A stretch of DNA of 64,000 nucleotides from Chloroflexaceae bacterium (GTDB lineage: Bacteria > Chloroflexota > Chloroflexia > Chloroflexales > Chloroflexaceae). The stretch spans positions 147,113 through 211,112 of the forward strand of contig JANWYD010000001.1 of NCBI GenBank assembly GCA_025057155.1, written 5' to 3'. The translations under genes and the position numbers were made by a program. The notes under the pieces were generated by a model, which was not told the origin of the DNA, did not search any database, and saw nothing but the letters and a program-made list of their open reading frames with translations. Below, one piece after another: positions 15,815 to 26,658 of this stretch (the stretch's first letter is position 1; every line of letters begins with the position of its first letter).

Positions 15815-18800
15815 TTAATCAGCCGCAGCGCGGCGGGTCTCGGCCTGCAGGATCTCGCGCAGGAAGCGGCCGGTGTGCGAGGCCTCGACCATGGCCACCT
15901 CTTCGGGCGCACCCTCCGCCACAATGTAGCCGCCGCCATCGCCGCCCTCCGGCCCCAGGTCAATCACCCAGTCGGCAGTTTTGATCACGTCCAGGTTGTG
16001 CTCGATCACGATGACCGTATTGCCCGCGTCCACCAGGCGATGCAGCACCCGCAGCAGGTTCTGCACATCGGCGAAGTGCAGGCCGGTGGTTGGCTCATCG
16101 AGGATGTAGATCGTGCGTCCCGTGGCCACCCGCGCCAGTTCCCTGGCCAGCTTCACTCGCTGGGCCTCGCCGCCGGAGAGCGTCGTGGCCGGCTGGCCGA
16201 GCTTGATATAGTCCAGGCCCACGTCGTGGAGCGTCTGCAGGATGCGCCGCACCCGCGGCACGTTGTCGAAGAACTCCAGGGCCGTCTGCACGTCCATATC
16301 CAGCACGTCGGCGATGGACTTGCCCTTGTATTTGACCTGCAGGGTCTCGCGATTGTAGCGCTTGCCCTTGCACTCGTTGCAGCGCACCCACACATCGGCC
16401 AGGAACTGCATGTCAATTTTAATTTCGCCGTTGCCCTCGCACGCCTCGCAGCGACCGCCCCGAACGTTGAAGGAGAAGCGCCCCGGCGAGTAGCCGCGCA
16501 GGCGCGCCTCGGGGGTGCTGGCGAACAGGTCGCGCAGCAGGTCGAATAACTTTACATAAGTAGCAGGATTCGAGCGCGGCGTGCGCCCGATCGGCTGCTG
16601 GTCAATGTCAATCACTTTATCGAGGTGCTCGATGCCGCGCAGGGCGCGGTAGGGGCCGGGCTTGAGCTGGGCCTTGTTGAGGCGATTGGCCAGGGCCGGG
16701 TAGAGTGTTTCGGTGATGAGGGATGACTTGCCCGATCCTGACACCCCGGTGACGGCCACGAAGCAGCCCAGGGGGAAGCGGGCGCTGACATCGCGCAGGT
16801 TGTTAAGGGTCGCGCCTTCGATCTCCAGCCAGGCCTCCTGGTCAGAAGGCGCCGGGGCGGACGGGGCGCGTCGGGTGCGCCGCAGCAGGGGCGCAGGCTG
16901 GCGTTCGGCGATGGCCGAGACCGGGAGGGGCCGCCGCCGCCGCGCGGGCACGGGGATCTCCAGGCGCCCGCTGAGGTACTGGCCGGTCAGTGAGGTGGGA
17001 TGGGCCGCGATCGTTTCGGGTGGCCCCGCCGCCACCACTTCGCCGCCTTTCACCCCGGCGCCGGGGCCAAAATCAATGATCCAGTCGGCGGCCTGCATCG
17101 TCTCCAGATCGTGTTCGACCACTACCAGGGTGTTCCCCAGGTCGCGCAGGCGCAGCAGCGAGTCGAGGAGCTTGCGATTGTCGCGCTGGTGGAGACCAAT
17201 GCTCGGCTCATCGAGAATGTACATGACCCCGACGAGGCCCGAACCGATCTGCGAAGCCAGGCGAATGCGCTGGGCCTCGCCTCCAGAGAGGGTCGGCGCG
17301 GGGCGAGCGAGGGTCAGGTAGTGCAGGCCGACGTTGTTGAGGAAACCCAGGCGTTCGCGGATCTCTTTCAACACATCAGCGACGATCTGCACCTGGGTCT
17401 CGGTGAGCGGCCCGGCGCTAAGGCTCATGACCCATTCCAGGGCCTCGGTGACGTTGCGTTCGCAGACTTCGTGGATGCTGGCCCCGGCCACGCGCACGGC
17501 AAGGCTTTCGGGGCGCAGGCGCGCGCCGCGGCAGGCCGGGCAGGGCTGCTCGCTCATGAACTGGAGGTAGTACTCGCGGGCGGCATCGCTGCCGGTCTGC
17601 AAGAAGCGGCGGCGGATCTCGGCGGCCAGGCCCTCCCAGGGCCGATGGAACTCGCCGCGGCCGCCGTGCTCGTTTGACCAGAAGAAGCGGATGCGCTCCT
17701 GACCGCTGCCGTAGATGATGGCCTCGCGCTGCCGCGGCGTCAACTGGTTCCAGGGGGTGTCGAGGCTGAAGCCGTAGTGCGCGGCGATGGCGACGAGGGC
17801 CTTGTAGCCCCACGAGTCGCTCTTCTTGCGCATTTCGCCCCAGTAGGTCACCGCGCCCTCGTGGATGGACAGGTCGCCATTAGGCACGAGCAGGTCGGGG
17901 TCCACCTCCAGGCGCGTGCCCAGGCCGGTGCACTGGGGGCAGGCGCCCTGGGGCGAGTTAAACGAGAACATCTGGGGGGTCAGTTCGGGGAAGGAGATGC
18001 CACAACTCAGGCAGGTATTGCTCTCGCTCATCAGCCACTCTTCTGGAGCGGGAGCAGCGTGCTCCTCTCCCGGCGCCGCGCGGGCTTGCGCTTGGATGCT
18101 GATGATGACGCTACCCTCGCCCACGCGCAGGGCCTGCTCGATGCTGTCGGTGAGCCGGGTCACGAAGCCCTCGTAGACGCTGCCCGACCCGGCCGCCGCC
18201 ATCCCCTGGCCGGTCGCGGGGGCCTCCTCTGCGAGCGCGTCACGTTCCGGCATCACCAGACGATCAACGACCACTTCGATGGTGTGCCTGACCTTCTTAT
18301 TGAGCCGGATCTCCTCGTCAAGCCCGCGGATCTCGCCGTCCACCCGCACGCGCACGAAGCCCTCGGCGCGGGCCTCGGCGAAGATGTCGCGATACTCGCC
18401 CTTGCGCTGGGAGACGAGCGGAGCGAGGATCATAAAGCGCGTCCCCGCCGGGAGGGTCAGCACGCGCTGGACCATCTGCTCGGCGGTCTGCGAAGCGACC
18501 GGGCAGCCGCACTGGTGGCAGTGCTGCGTGCCGACTCGGGCGAAGAGCAGGCGCAGGTAATCGTAAATCTCGGTCACCGTGCCCACGGTGGAGCGAGGGT
18601 TCTTGCTGGCGCTCTTCTGCTCGATGGCGATGGCCGGGGACAGACCCTCGATGAGGTCAACGCGGGGCTTCTCCATCTGGCCGAGGAACTGTCGGGCGTA
18701 GGCCGAGAGGCTCTCGACGTAGCGGCGTTGCCCCTCGGCATAGAGCGTATCGAAGGCCAGGGAACTCTTGCCCGAACCGCTGACGCCGGTAAGCACCACC

Positions 18801-18883
18801 AGCCGGTCGCGGGGGATCTCAACGTCAATCCCCTTGAGGTTATGCTCACGGGCGCCCTTGATAACGATCCTGTCCTTCGCCAT
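15815..18883 (-). CDS. uvrA: UvrABC excinuclease subunit A
   Basis: 1022 residues, longer than the usual 940-960. It is the damage-recognition ATPase of nucleotide excision repair. Two ABC modules are present, each with [10 protein letters not shown] Walker A and LSGGEAQR(I/V)(R/K)LA signature. Zinc-binding clusters are visible: CHQCG (first domain), CLSCG with CPQC (insertion) and CEAC with CNEC (second module). Extra length comes from an Ala/Gly-rich insert near residue 230 and an Arg/Pro/Ala-rich linker (about residues 650-710) between the modules. The start ATG at 18883 ([18 protein letters not shown]) matches the family; the open frame further upstream does not. Confidence 0.97.
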   Translation of the reverse strand: MAKDRIVIKGAREHNLKGIDVEIPRDRLVVLTGVSGSGKSSLAFDTLYAEGQRRYVESLSAYARQFLGQMEKPRVDLIEGLSPAIAIEQKSASKNPRSTVGTVTEIYDYLRLLFARVGTQHCHQCGCPVASQTAEQMVQRVLTLPAGTRFMILAPLVSQRKGEYRDIFAEARAEGFVRVRVDGEIRGLDEEIRLNKKVRHTIEVVVDRLVMPERDALAEEAPATGQGMAAAGSGSVYEGFVTRLTDSIEQALRVGEGSVIISIQAQARAAPGEEHAAPAPEEWLMSESNTCLSCGISFPELTPQMFSFNSPQGACPQCTGLGTRLEVDPDLLVPNGDLSIHEGAVTYWGEMRKKSDSWGYKALVAIAAHYGFSLDTPWNQLTPRQREAIIYGSGQERIRFFWSNEHGGRGEFHRPWEGLAAEIRRRFLQTGSDAAREYYLQFMSEQPCPACRGARLRPESLAVRVAGASIHEVCERNVTEALEWVMSLSAGPLTETQVQIVADVLKEIRERLGFLNNVGLHYLTLARPAPTLSGGEAQRIRLASQIGSGLVGVMYILDEPSIGLHQRDNRKLLDSLLRLRDLGNTLVVVEHDLETMQAADWIIDFGPGAGVKGGEVVAAGPPETIAAHPTSLTGQYLSGRLEIPVPARRRRPLPVSAIAERQPAPLLRRTRRAPSAPAPSDQEAWLEIEGATLNNLRDVSARFPLGCFVAVTGVSGSGKSSLITETLYPALANRLNKAQLKPGPYRALRGIEHLDKVIDIDQQPIGRTPRSNPATYVKLFDLLRDLFASTPEARLRGYSPGRFSFNVRGGRCEACEGNGEIKIDMQFLADVWVRCNECKGKRYNRETLQVKYKGKSIADVLDMDVQTALEFFDNVPRVRRILQTLHDVGLDYIKLGQPATTLSGGEAQRVKLARELARVATGRTIYILDEPTTGLHFADVQNLLRVLHRLVDAGNTVIVIEHNLDVIKTADWVIDLGPEGGDGGGYIVAEGAPEEVAMVEASHTGRFLREILQAETRRAAAD

Positions 18884-19088
18884 AGGCCCTTGCACCCCTG
18901 CCGCGCAGACGAAAGCGCCGCCTGGCGTCGCGGCGGCGCTGGAGTTGAACGACCGTGCGAGTAGTATACCACTACTTGTGGAGGCAAACAATGCCGGGAG
19001 AGCTTTGCGGACCTGCCGCAGAGCGCGCAGAGAGTGGAATGGTGAAACCCTCGGCGCTCCTCTGCCGTGAATGCGTGGTCGCGCCCGA

Positions 19089-19106
19089 TCCAAAATCCAA
19101 AAAGCC
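19089..19106. repeat. short GATTTTG heptad tract, copy E (inverted)
   Basis: Reads CCAAAATCCAAAAAGCC on the plus strand, which is two 7-bp units of TTTTTGG/GATTTTG on the minus strand. It lies at the 3' edge of the SDR gene and is the shortest of the five copies in the window. Confidence 0.5.
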
Positions 19107-19108
19107 AC

Positions 19109-19867
19109 TCACACCACTACAATCGCCTCGCCGTTCTCCCGCGAGTCCGGGCGGGCCAGGCGCAGCACGACCGCCGCCACCTCCTCCGGCGTGACGGGGC
19201 GGCTCTGGTTGCCCGCCGCCAGCAGCGCGGCCCGCGCCTCTTCCGCCGTGCGGCCGGTCTTCGCCATCAGGTTGGCGACCGCCTCCTCCAGCATGGCCGT
19301 GTCTGTCCAGCCAGGACAGACGGCGTTGACGCTGATCCCGTGACGGGCCAGCTCGCCCGCCAGGGAGCGGGTCAGGCCGATCAGGGCGTGCTTGGAGGCG
19401 CTGTAGGCCGCCGAGTAGGGCATGCCCCGCAACCCGCCAATGGAGGCGATGGTGATGATGCGCCCCCAGCCGGCGGCGATCATATCCGGGACCGCGGCTT
19501 TGCAGCAGTAGAATGCCCCGCTGGCGTTCACGCGCATGATCTCCTCCCAGAGGGCGTCGGGCGTGTCCGTCAGCTTCATGCTTGCGGTGACGCCAGCGTT
19601 GACGACGAGGATGCCGACCGGGCCAAAGGCGGCCCGCGTCGCCGCGAAGGCCGCCCGCACCGCCTCCGGGTCGCCGGTGTCGCCAGTGAGGGCCATGGCC
19701 CGCCCGCCCGCGGCGCCGATCGCCGCTACGGTCTCCTCCAGGCTGCCGGGGTGGCGCCCGGTCACCGCAACCGCCGCCCCCGCCCCGGCCAGGGCCAGCG
19801 CCACCGCGCGCCCGATCCCCCGCCCGCCGCCGGTTACCAGCGCCACTTTGCCGGTGAGTTCCCCCAT
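19109..19867 (-). CDS. short-chain dehydrogenase/reductase (FabG-like)
   Basis: 252 residues with a classical SDR Rossmann fold. It has TGGGRGIG for cofactor binding at residues 13-20, NAGV, the Ser of TIASIGG and the YSASK catalytic pair, and the PGWTDT loop. The ATG at 19867 follows AGGAGG. The family reduces 3-oxoacyl groups or diverse alcohols and ketones using NAD(P)H. The substrate cannot be told from sequence, and its neighbours (uvrA, serS) are unrelated. The stop codon overlaps a short CCAAAAT tract. Confidence 0.88.
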   Translation of the reverse strand: MGELTGKVALVTGGGRGIGRAVALALAGAGAAVAVTGRHPGSLEETVAAIGAAGGRAMALTGDTGDPEAVRAAFAATRAAFGPVGILVVNAGVTASMKLTDTPDALWEEIMRVNASGAFYCCKAAVPDMIAAGWGRIITIASIGGLRGMPYSAAYSASKHALIGLTRSLAGELARHGISVNAVCPGWTDTAMLEEAVANLMAKTGRTAEEARAALLAAGNQSRPVTPEEVAAVVLRLARPDSRENGEAIVVV

Positions 19868-19949
19868 GGCTTCCTCCTATTCGGGCGCGATCGTCATTCC
19901 GGCGGCAGAGGCGGCCCGCCGGGCCGTCTCTGCCTGTCAACGGAAAGCG

Positions 19950-20020
19950 GCGCACAGAGCTTCAAAAAGCTCATCCTCTACGTTCCTCTGCGTGCGCTGC
20001 GGTACATCCGAACACGCGCC
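19950..20020. repeat. dispersed ~60-70 bp element, copy (minus orientation)
   Basis: Read on the minus strand, it starts GTGTTCGGATGTACCGCAG, continues with CGCAGAGG, and ends TTTTTGAAGCTCTGTGCGCC. The same order of motifs is found at 35041-35099 on the plus strand, and degenerate versions occur near 19005 and 52543. It lies between the SDR gene and serS. Confidence 0.7.
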
Positions 20021-20080
20021 ATCGGTCGAGATGAAGGAGGGGGCGCAAACCTGGCTTCCCCGCGCCTCTGCCGAAGCGCC

Positions 20081-21346
20081 TTACCTGATCACCTCAACCC
20101 CGCCCATGTAGGGCCGCAGCACCTCAGGCACGACAATGCTGCCGTCCTCCTGCTGGTAATTTTCCATAATTGCGATAATGGTGCGCGGCAGCCCCAGGCC
20201 AGAGCCGTTGAGGGTATGCAGAAACTCCGGCTTCGCCCCCGGTTCGGGGCGATAACGCAGATTGGCGCGCCGGGCCTGGAACGCTTCCACATTTGAGCAC
20301 GAACTAACCTCCAGCCACTCGCCCTGTCCCGGCGCCCAGACCTCGATGTCGTAGGTCTTGGCCGATGCGAACCCCAGGTCGCCCGTGCAGAGCAAGCGGG
20401 TGCGGAAGGGCAGCCCGAGCAGCCGGCAACACTCCTCGGCGTCGCGGCGCAGCTTCTCCAGGGCGGCATAGCTGTGCTCGGGCTTCTCGAAAATGTACAT
20501 TTCGACCTTGTCGAACTGGTGGCCGCGCTTGATGCCGCGCACATCGCGCCCGGCGCTCATCTGCTCCTTGCGGAAGCAGGGCGTATAGGCCACATGGTAG
20601 ATCGGCAACTGCGCAGCCTCCAGGATCTCGTCGGCGTAGACCCCGGTGATCGGCACCTCCGCTGTTGGCACCAGCCACAGACCCGACTCCTCGTCGCGGT
20701 AGAGATTGTCGCGGAACTTGGGCAACTGACCCGAACCCCAGAGCACGTGTTCTCTGACCACGAAGGGCGTATAGATCTCTTCGTAGCCCTGGCGCAGGTG
20801 CAGGTCGAGCAGCCACTGAATGGTAGCTCGCTGGAGACGCGCCCCCAGCCCGCGCATGACATAGAAGCGCGACCCGGCCAGCTTCACCCCCTGCTCGAAA
20901 TTGATGATCCCCAGGGCTTCGGCCAGATCCCAGTGGGGCTTCGCGAAGGGCGGCGTGCGCGGCTCGCCCTCCTGGTAGACGACCGGATTATCGCTGTCGT
21001 CGCTGCCATCGGGCACATCAGGGTGGGGCAGGTTGCGGATCTCCAGCATTGTCGCCCGCTGCTCCTCCTCGACCCGCACCACCTCATGATCGAGGGCGCT
21101 GATGCGCTCGCCCACCTCGCGCATCGCGGCGATCTGGGCGTTCCGCTCGGCCTCGTCCTGCATACGGCTGATGGCCTTTGAGACCGCGTTGCGGCGGGCC
21201 TTCAGATCTTCCACCTCGCGCAGCAGAGCGCGGCGGCGCTCATCGAAGGCCAGCACCCGATCCACAACTGACCCGTCAATAGCGAAGCGGGCCAGTTGTT
21301 GCTTGACATAATCAGGGCTTTCGCGCAGTAGCTTGATGTCTAACAT
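20081..21346 (-). CDS. serS: serine-tRNA ligase
   Basis: 421 residues, a class II synthetase charging tRNA-Ser (and tRNA-Sec where present). An N-terminal coiled-coil arm covers about residues 30-105. The catalytic core has motif 2 ([20 protein letters not shown]) and motif 3 ([19 protein letters not shown]). The ATG at 21346 has AAGGAG 10 bases upstream. I looked for a T-box leader upstream and did not see its specifier/antiterminator consensus. Confidence 0.97.
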   Translation of the reverse strand: MLDIKLLRESPDYVKQQLARFAIDGSVVDRVLAFDERRRALLREVEDLKARRNAVSKAISRMQDEAERNAQIAAMREVGERISALDHEVVRVEEEQRATMLEIRNLPHPDVPDGSDDSDNPVVYQEGEPRTPPFAKPHWDLAEALGIINFEQGVKLAGSRFYVMRGLGARLQRATIQWLLDLHLRQGYEEIYTPFVVREHVLWGSGQLPKFRDNLYRDEESGLWLVPTAEVPITGVYADEILEAAQLPIYHVAYTPCFRKEQMSAGRDVRGIKRGHQFDKVEMYIFEKPEHSYAALEKLRRDAEECCRLLGLPFRTRLLCTGDLGFASAKTYDIEVWAPGQGEWLEVSSCSNVEAFQARRANLRYRPEPGAKPEFLHTLNGSGLGLPRTIIAIMENYQQEDGSIVVPEVLRPYMGGVEVIR

Positions 21347-21743
21347 GCCCACAACTCCTTTGGGGTGCATCCGGCACGTTCGCAAACGGGAGGATCCGGC
21401 GGCGCTGCGCCTTTCCGCGAACCGGCTTCCCCAACCGTGCACATAAGCTACGTCGCCGGATGCACCACGTCATTGGCGCTACGCCCAGGATACACCACAC
21501 TGCCATACCTGACGGCCAGGGTTTTGCCGCGCGGCCTCGTCCATGTCCCTGTAGAGAAGCTGCGAAGGGCGCAACGCTCCGTGATCCGCCCGCGGCGGAC
21601 GCCCGTCCCGGCGCATCGGGGACAGGCATGCCGCGTTCCCGTTGCCCGGAGTGCGTATACGTGCCGGAACCTGCTGCAATGCCACCTGAAACGCGCCAAC
21701 CTTCACAATCCAAAATCCAGATTCCAAAATCCCGAATCGCAGG
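21347..21743. other. spacer upstream of serS
   Basis: About 400 bp without a supported gene. It contains the heptad repeat at 21706-21742. Several open frames overlap each other here, but none has a ribosome site or a recognisable protein. The serS promoter must lie here; no consensus stands out. Confidence 0.55.
21706..21742. repeat. GATTTTG heptad repeat, copy C (inverted)
   Basis: On the minus strand the 7-mers GATTCGG, GATTTTG, GAATCTG, GATTTTG and GATTGTG follow one another without gaps. The tract abuts the stop codon of the gene at 21744. Confidence 0.8.
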
Positions 21744-22217
21744 CTACTTTCGCCTCAACTGGCTCATTACCTGCATGACTTCGACCAGGGATACCCCTTC
21801 CAGGTCACCTGCATTAAGGCCCTTGAACAGACCGATCAACTGCTCGCGCCGGGCTGGATCAGGCACGCGATAGGCGGCAAAGTACACCTGATCGCCTTCA
21901 CGGGTGAAGAACATCGCATACGGTCCGCCGCCACGGTCAAGGGCGGCATTGACGGCCCGCGCGACCACAGGATTGGTAATGGGGATCATATCCTCACGGG
22001 TTTCCCAGCCCGTGGGCGAATCTTCTTCCGCTTCGGCCTCCTCCTCATCAACCGGGGGCGTAGCGCCCAGCCGCCGCTGCGGCGCGGGTGGGAGGTCGGG
22101 AGGCAACTGACCGACCCGTGAGGGGAAATTGCCCCAGGCCCGGTTGAGCATATAGGCCGTGATGCCGATCGCCAGCAGACCGGCCACGACGATGATCGCA
22201 ATCGTTAGCAGATCCAT
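21744..22217 (-). CDS. hypothetical protein with N-terminal membrane anchor
   Basis: 157 residues. Residues 3-24 (LLTIAIIVVAGLLAIGITAY) form one membrane helix. It is followed by a Pro-rich and acidic linker (DEEEAEAEEDS, about residues 55-70) and a C-terminal domain of about 85 residues with no motif I recognise (PYAMFFTREGDQVYFAAYRV, then a helical tail VEVMQVMSQLRRK). The ATG at 22217 was chosen because the hydrophobic helix starts directly after it. Codon use matches the neighbours, so the gene is probably real. Function unknown. Confidence 0.75.
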   Translation of the reverse strand: MDLLTIAIIVVAGLLAIGITAYMLNRAWGNFPSRVGQLPPDLPPAPQRRLGATPPVDEEEAEAEEDSPTGWETREDMIPITNPVVARAVNAALDRGGGPYAMFFTREGDQVYFAAYRVPDPARREQLIGLFKGLNAGDLEGVSLVEVMQVMSQLRRK

Positions 22218-22305
22218 AGGCGGCGCTCCGCGGCGCGCACAACCCGGAGAGTTGCGTTGCGGCATTTCCCTGGAAGGGAAGGGTATGAGGAAACCCGATT
22301 CCCCG

Positions 22306-22325
22306 GCGCAACCCGAAGGGTTGGG
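22306..22325. repeat. GCAACCCGAAGGGTTG palindrome
   Basis: GCGCAACCCGAAGGGTTGGG in the spacer between the hypothetical gene and the Nudix gene, a member of the GCAACCCGGAGGGTTGC family also found at 38351-38395, 42767-42785 and 48686-48702. A GAGGAAACCCGATTCCCC variant of another family lies just before it. Confidence 0.65.
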
Positions 22326-22333
22326 CTACGGCG

Positions 22334-22828
22334 TTATATCAGCGTATAAGTCCAGCTCACCGGTTGTCCTTCTCGGTATGGCATGACCCCGTGAAACTGG
22401 CGCGGATCGTCGCCGAAGACCAGGGGCAGAAAGTACGGGTCGCCGGGCCAAAGGGGGAGATCGCCCCGCAGCAGGCGCTCGACCGGCACCCACTCCAGGC
22501 GGCCCTCGGCGTTGGACGGCGGCGGTTCGCCGCGGAAGCGGGTGATCAGAAAGATGAAGCCCAGCCAGTCCTCACCCTGCTTTCCGAAGCCGGGCCAACT
22601 GATCGTTCCTCGCAGAGTCAGGTCGAGGGCCTCGATCGCCGCCTCCTCGCGCAACTCCCGGCGCATGCCGCTCACCACGTCTTCGTAAGGCTCGATTTTG
22701 CCGCCCAGCCCGTTGTACTTGCCAAGATGCTGGTCTTGCGCGCGGGCATTGCGATGCACCAGCAGCACCGCAGTACGCTCGGGCGAGAGGACGTACCCCA
22801 GGGTAGCGATGATGGGGGTGTATGGCAT
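22334..22828 (-). CDS. Nudix hydrolase, MutT-like
   Basis: 164 residues. The Nudix box runs from GKIEPYEDVV through MRRELREEAAIE, matching G-x5-E-x7-REL-x-EE with Ala instead of the usual Gly near the end. The context (LLVHRNARAQDQHLGKYNGL) resembles 8-oxo-dGTP/8-oxo-GTP diphosphatases, which sanitise oxidised nucleotides. Substrate assignment is inference. A second, unrelated Nudix gene follows at 22951-23451. Confidence 0.85.
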   Translation of the reverse strand: MPYTPIIATLGYVLSPERTAVLLVHRNARAQDQHLGKYNGLGGKIEPYEDVVSGMRRELREEAAIEALDLTLRGTISWPGFGKQGEDWLGFIFLITRFRGEPPPSNAEGRLEWVPVERLLRGDLPLWPGDPYFLPLVFGDDPRQFHGVMPYREGQPVSWTYTLI

Positions 22829-22843
22829 AGGTTATACCATTTT

Positions 22844-22872
22844 CGATTTTGGATTTTGGATTGCCGTATACG
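22844..22872. repeat. GATTTTG heptad repeat, copy B
   Basis: GATTTTG, GATTTTG, GATTGCC, GTATACG in phase directly upstream of the Nudix gene. The last 14 bases are identical to those ending copy A at 4752-4787. Confidence 0.85.
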
Positions 22873-22950
22873 CCCCCTGGTGAGACCGGGCGATGGCGCG
22901 GGTGCGTGGCGTTCGCCAGGAGACGCCGGGAGTATAGTCCTCCAGAAGCC

Positions 22951-23451
22951 TCACCACGGCCCGTAGAGGCCCCGCGCGCCTTGCTGGTATTCCTCAACGC
23001 GACGCAGGCTTCCCGGTTCGGTATTCCCTGGCAGATCACACTGGCGGAAAAAGCGCGCGTCAACAATCTCCAGATCACTGGTAGGGGGATGCACCTGCCC
23101 CAGCGGTTCGCAGACGAACACGGCCACGTAGTTGATCATTCCCTCATTGATGGCCCGGTACAGGCCCAGGAGTTCACGCGGGCGCGTTTCACAGCCTGCC
23201 TCCTCGCGCACCTCGCGGACGATGGCGGTAAGCATCGTCTCGTTCCGCCCCAGGCCGCCGCCGGGCAACGACCAGGGGTAGCGTCCGCCCCGATGGCGCA
23301 CCAGCAACACCTCGTCATCGCGTACAACCAGGGCGCGCACGCCGACCTCGGTGGGGCGGGTGAGCTGGCGCAGACCGGCGCGGACGAGGATGATGGCATT
23401 GTATGCGAGCGACAACCCGCCTTCGCGCAGGCTGGCCTTCCAGATATGCAT
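22951..23451 (-). CDS. Nudix hydrolase
   Basis: About 166 residues from the ATG at 23451; a GTG four codons upstream is possible. The canonical Nudix box is seen in GGGLGRNETMLTAIVREV then REEAGCE, within ALVVRDDEVLLVRHRGGRYP. The N-terminal 30 residues include a hydrophobic stretch (LAYNAIILVRAGLRQL). The family hydrolyses nucleoside diphosphates linked to other moieties, but the specific substrate cannot be named. Confidence 0.85.
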   Translation of the reverse strand: MHIWKASLREGGLSLAYNAIILVRAGLRQLTRPTEVGVRALVVRDDEVLLVRHRGGRYPWSLPGGGLGRNETMLTAIVREVREEAGCETRPRELLGLYRAINEGMINYVAVFVCEPLGQVHPPTSDLEIVDARFFRQCDLPGNTEPGSLRRVEEYQQGARGLYGPW

Positions 23452-23537
23452 AGAGCAAAACACCCCCGCCTTCCCGTGGAAGGACGAGGGTAGTTCTTCG
23501 TTGTCCCGTGTGCCTCCCGTGGATGGCGGCGACGGAC

Positions 23538-23789
23538 TCAGCCCCGCGTGTGGGCCGGCGCCGCAGGCAGCAGGGCCAGGTGGCGGGCGCGCTTAATCGC
23601 CACTGACAGGCGCCGCTGCATTTTGGCCGTCACGCCGGTGCGCCGGCGCGGCAGGATCTTGCCCTGGGCCGTCAGATACTTCTGCAGGCGCTTAACGTCT
23701 TTGTAATCGGGCTCAATGCCCAGCTTCGTGAATTCGCATTCGCGGCGGCGACCACGCCCGCCGCTCTTTACCCCTCGCGACCGGCTCAT
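23538..23789 (-). CDS. rpsR: 30S ribosomal protein S18
   Basis: 83 residues. The core matches S18: [52 protein letters not shown]. There is a single Cys in RRECEF, so it is not the zinc-binding form with paired cysteines. S18 sits on the small-subunit platform next to S6. In many bacteria it lies between rpsF/ssb and rplI, but here it stands alone; bacteria with two S18 genes often carry one such isolated copy. GAGGAG is 10 bases before the ATG. Confidence 0.95.
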   Translation of the reverse strand: MSRSRGVKSGGRGRRRECEFTKLGIEPDYKDVKRLQKYLTAQGKILPRRRTGVTAKMQRRLSVAIKRARHLALLPAAPAHTRG

Positions 23790-23843
23790 AGGCTATCGCT
23801 CTCCTCGGATCAGTTCCAGGCTGCCATAGACAAACCAGCGTTT

Positions 23844-23849
23844 AGTATA
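23844..23849 (-). promoter_or_regulatory. -10 element (TATACT) for rpsR
   Basis: Minus-strand TATACT about 55 bp before the S18 ATG, with a weak TGTAAT 16 bp upstream as possible -35. Confidence 0.45.
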
Positions 23850-23872
23850 CCACATGTGCGAGTTCATTACAT

Positions 23873-23963
23873 GGGAGGGCGAAGCCCTTCAAGGCTGTTG
23901 CAAAGTCTTTCGGGCTTGCTCCGAACCCTGGATGGAGGGTCTGGGAGGGCGCAGCCCTCCCAG
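23873..23963. repeat. pair of GGGAGGGC palindromes
   Basis: GGGAGGGCGAAGCCCTTC at 23873-23890 and a perfect CTGGGAGGGC-GCA-GCCCTCCCAG at 23941-23963 in the gatA-rpsR spacer. The second is identical to the copy at 6251-6273. Confidence 0.85.
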
Positions 23964-23975
23964 ACCTTTCTCCAC

Positions 23976-25427
23976 TCACAGCGGCGGGTAGCGTGTGTGC
24001 CAGTCGGTCAGGCGCTGGTAGGCGTCGCCTACCCGTAAGAGGGTGGCTTCGTCAAAGGGGCGGCCGATCAACTGCAACCCGACAGGCAGCCCCTGACTGA
24101 AGCCGCACGGGACTACCAGGCTCGGCACGCCGGCCAGGTTGATCGGCAGGGTGCACACGTCGCTCAGGTACATGGCGATCGGGTCATCGAGCTTCTCACC
24201 CACCCTGAAGGCGACAGTGGGGGAGGTGGGGGCGGCAATCACGTCAACGCGGGCAAAGGCTTCGTCAAAATCGCGCTTGATGAGCGTGCGCACCTGCTGG
24301 GCGCGCTTGTAGTAGGCATCGTAGTAGCCCGCCGAAAGGGCGTAGGTGCCCAGCATAATGCGCCGGCGCACCTCGGGGCCGAAGCGGCGACCCCGCGTCA
24401 ACTCGATCTCGTCCCACATGCTCTCACCCCGCTCGCGCGGGCCATAGCGCACCCCGTCGAAGCGCGCCAGGTTGGCGCTGGCCTCAGCCGGAGCGATGAT
24501 GTAGTAGGCTGGCAGAGCGTAGCGGGTGTGGGGCAGCGAGATCTCCACCACCTCGGCGCCCTGCGCGCGCAGCACAGCGATGGCCTCGCGAGTGGCCTGC
24601 TCGACCCCCGGCTCCATGCCCTCCACGAAGTACTCGCCGGGCACGCCAATGCGCAGCCCGCGCACTTCGCCGCTCAACGCCGCGCGGTAGTCGGCGACCG
24701 GCACGGGGGCGCTGGTGCCATCGCGCGGGTCGTGCCCGGCGATCACCTGCAACACCAGCGCCAGATCCTCAACTGTGCGCGCGAAGGGGCCGATCTGGTC
24801 GAGCGATGAACCGTAGGCTACCAGGCCGAAGCGGCTCACGCGCCCGTAGGTAGGCTTGAGGCCGCTGACGCCGCACAGGGCCGCCGGCTGGCGGATCGAA
24901 CCGCCGGTATCCGTGCCCAGGCTGGCCGGGACCATCAGCGCCGCCACGGCCGCCGCGCTGCCGCCGCTGCTGCCGCCCGGCACGCGCTCCAGGTCCCACG
25001 GATTGCGCGTGATGTGAAAGGCGCTGGTCTCGGTGCTCGACCCCATGGCAAACTCGTCGCAGTTGAGTTTGCCCAGGCTGATCGCCCCGGCGGCTTTGAG
25101 GCGGGTGATCACTGTGGCATCGTAGGGCGGCACGAACGTTTCCAGAATGGCCGAGCCGCAGGTGGTGCGCACGCCGCGGGTGCAGATCACGTCCTTGATG
25201 GCCAGGGGCATGCCGTGGAGCGGGCCGGAGTCGCGGCGGCGGGTAGCATCGGCGGCGCGGGCTTCAGCCAGGGCCTGTTCGCCGGTGAGCGTAAGAAAGG
25301 CCCGCACCTGTGGCTCGACAGCCTGGATGCGCGCCAGCAGGGCCTCGGTGAGTTCGTAGGAACTGAGCATCCCGGCCGCGAAGGCGGCCTCCGCCTCCGC
25401 GACGGTCAGGGTATGCAGGTCGGTCAT
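23976..25427 (-). CDS. gatA: aspartyl/glutamyl-tRNA amidotransferase subunit A
   Basis: 483 residues, an amidase-signature enzyme. The catalytic Ser-cisSer-Lys triad is present: Lys in AIKDV, and the two serines in [14 protein letters not shown] and [12 protein letters not shown]. It generates ammonia from glutamine to convert mischarged Glu-tRNA-Gln or Asp-tRNA-Asn as part of GatCAB. The C-terminal region ([20 protein letters not shown]) fits GatA rather than other amidases. GatB and GatC are not in the window. The start [16 protein letters not shown] matches family N-termini. Confidence 0.95.
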   Translation of the reverse strand: MTDLHTLTVAEAEAAFAAGMLSSYELTEALLARIQAVEPQVRAFLTLTGEQALAEARAADATRRRDSGPLHGMPLAIKDVICTRGVRTTCGSAILETFVPPYDATVITRLKAAGAISLGKLNCDEFAMGSSTETSAFHITRNPWDLERVPGGSSGGSAAAVAALMVPASLGTDTGGSIRQPAALCGVSGLKPTYGRVSRFGLVAYGSSLDQIGPFARTVEDLALVLQVIAGHDPRDGTSAPVPVADYRAALSGEVRGLRIGVPGEYFVEGMEPGVEQATREAIAVLRAQGAEVVEISLPHTRYALPAYYIIAPAEASANLARFDGVRYGPRERGESMWDEIELTRGRRFGPEVRRRIMLGTYALSAGYYDAYYKRAQQVRTLIKRDFDEAFARVDVIAAPTSPTVAFRVGEKLDDPIAMYLSDVCTLPINLAGVPSLVVPCGFSQGLPVGLQLIGRPFDEATLLRVGDAYQRLTDWHTRYPPL

Positions 25428-25550
25428 CGGCTCTCCCCTCTACGGATCGGCGCCAGCCGCGCCGGGAAGTGACGCCTTTATTATACCCTGATGAGAGCCG
25501 AGGCCTGAGGGGAGGGCAACGCTGCCGAAACCCTCTCTGCAAGCAGGGGT

Positions 25551-25647
25551 GAGGGAAAACCAGGGCTCCCTTCACCCACATATGATGATCGTGGTATTGC
25601 GAGACGGCGTCCTGCGAGCGGGGGTGAGGGGAAACCAGGGTTCCCCC
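25551..25647. repeat. two GGGGAAACC-type palindromes upstream of gatA
   Basis: GGGAAAACCAGGGCTCCC (about 25553-25570) and GGGGAAACCAGGGTTCCCC (about 25628-25646), each preceded by GGGGTGAGG, in the pstB-gatA spacer. They are members of the family best seen at 51541-51654. Confidence 0.7.
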
Positions 25648-25686
25648 ATCTCTCCAACCGGAGTCAAGGCGCCTGGCGATTGTCCC

Positions 25687-26547
<861 letters not shown>

Positions 26548-26630
26548 CTGTCAGGCTCCCATGCGGCTGTGCCGCGCATTAATGGAACGAGGGTGCAACG
26601 CTTCCAGCCCTTTCCTTCGAGCAGGGGCGT

Positions 26631-26649
26631 GGGGAAACCCTGGTTCCCT
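26631..26649. repeat. GGGGAAACCCTGGTTCCC palindrome between the two pstB genes
   Basis: GGGGAAACCCTGGTTCCC preceded by GCAGGGGCGT, the same composite as in the spacers at 51541-51654 and 25628. Confidence 0.75.
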
Positions 26650-26658
26650 GCGTTCCTG

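Noticed and set aside
21347-21743. T-box riboswitch upstream of serS
   Set aside because: No T-box antiterminator consensus or specifier loop is seen; the region reads as ordinary spacer with a heptad repeat.
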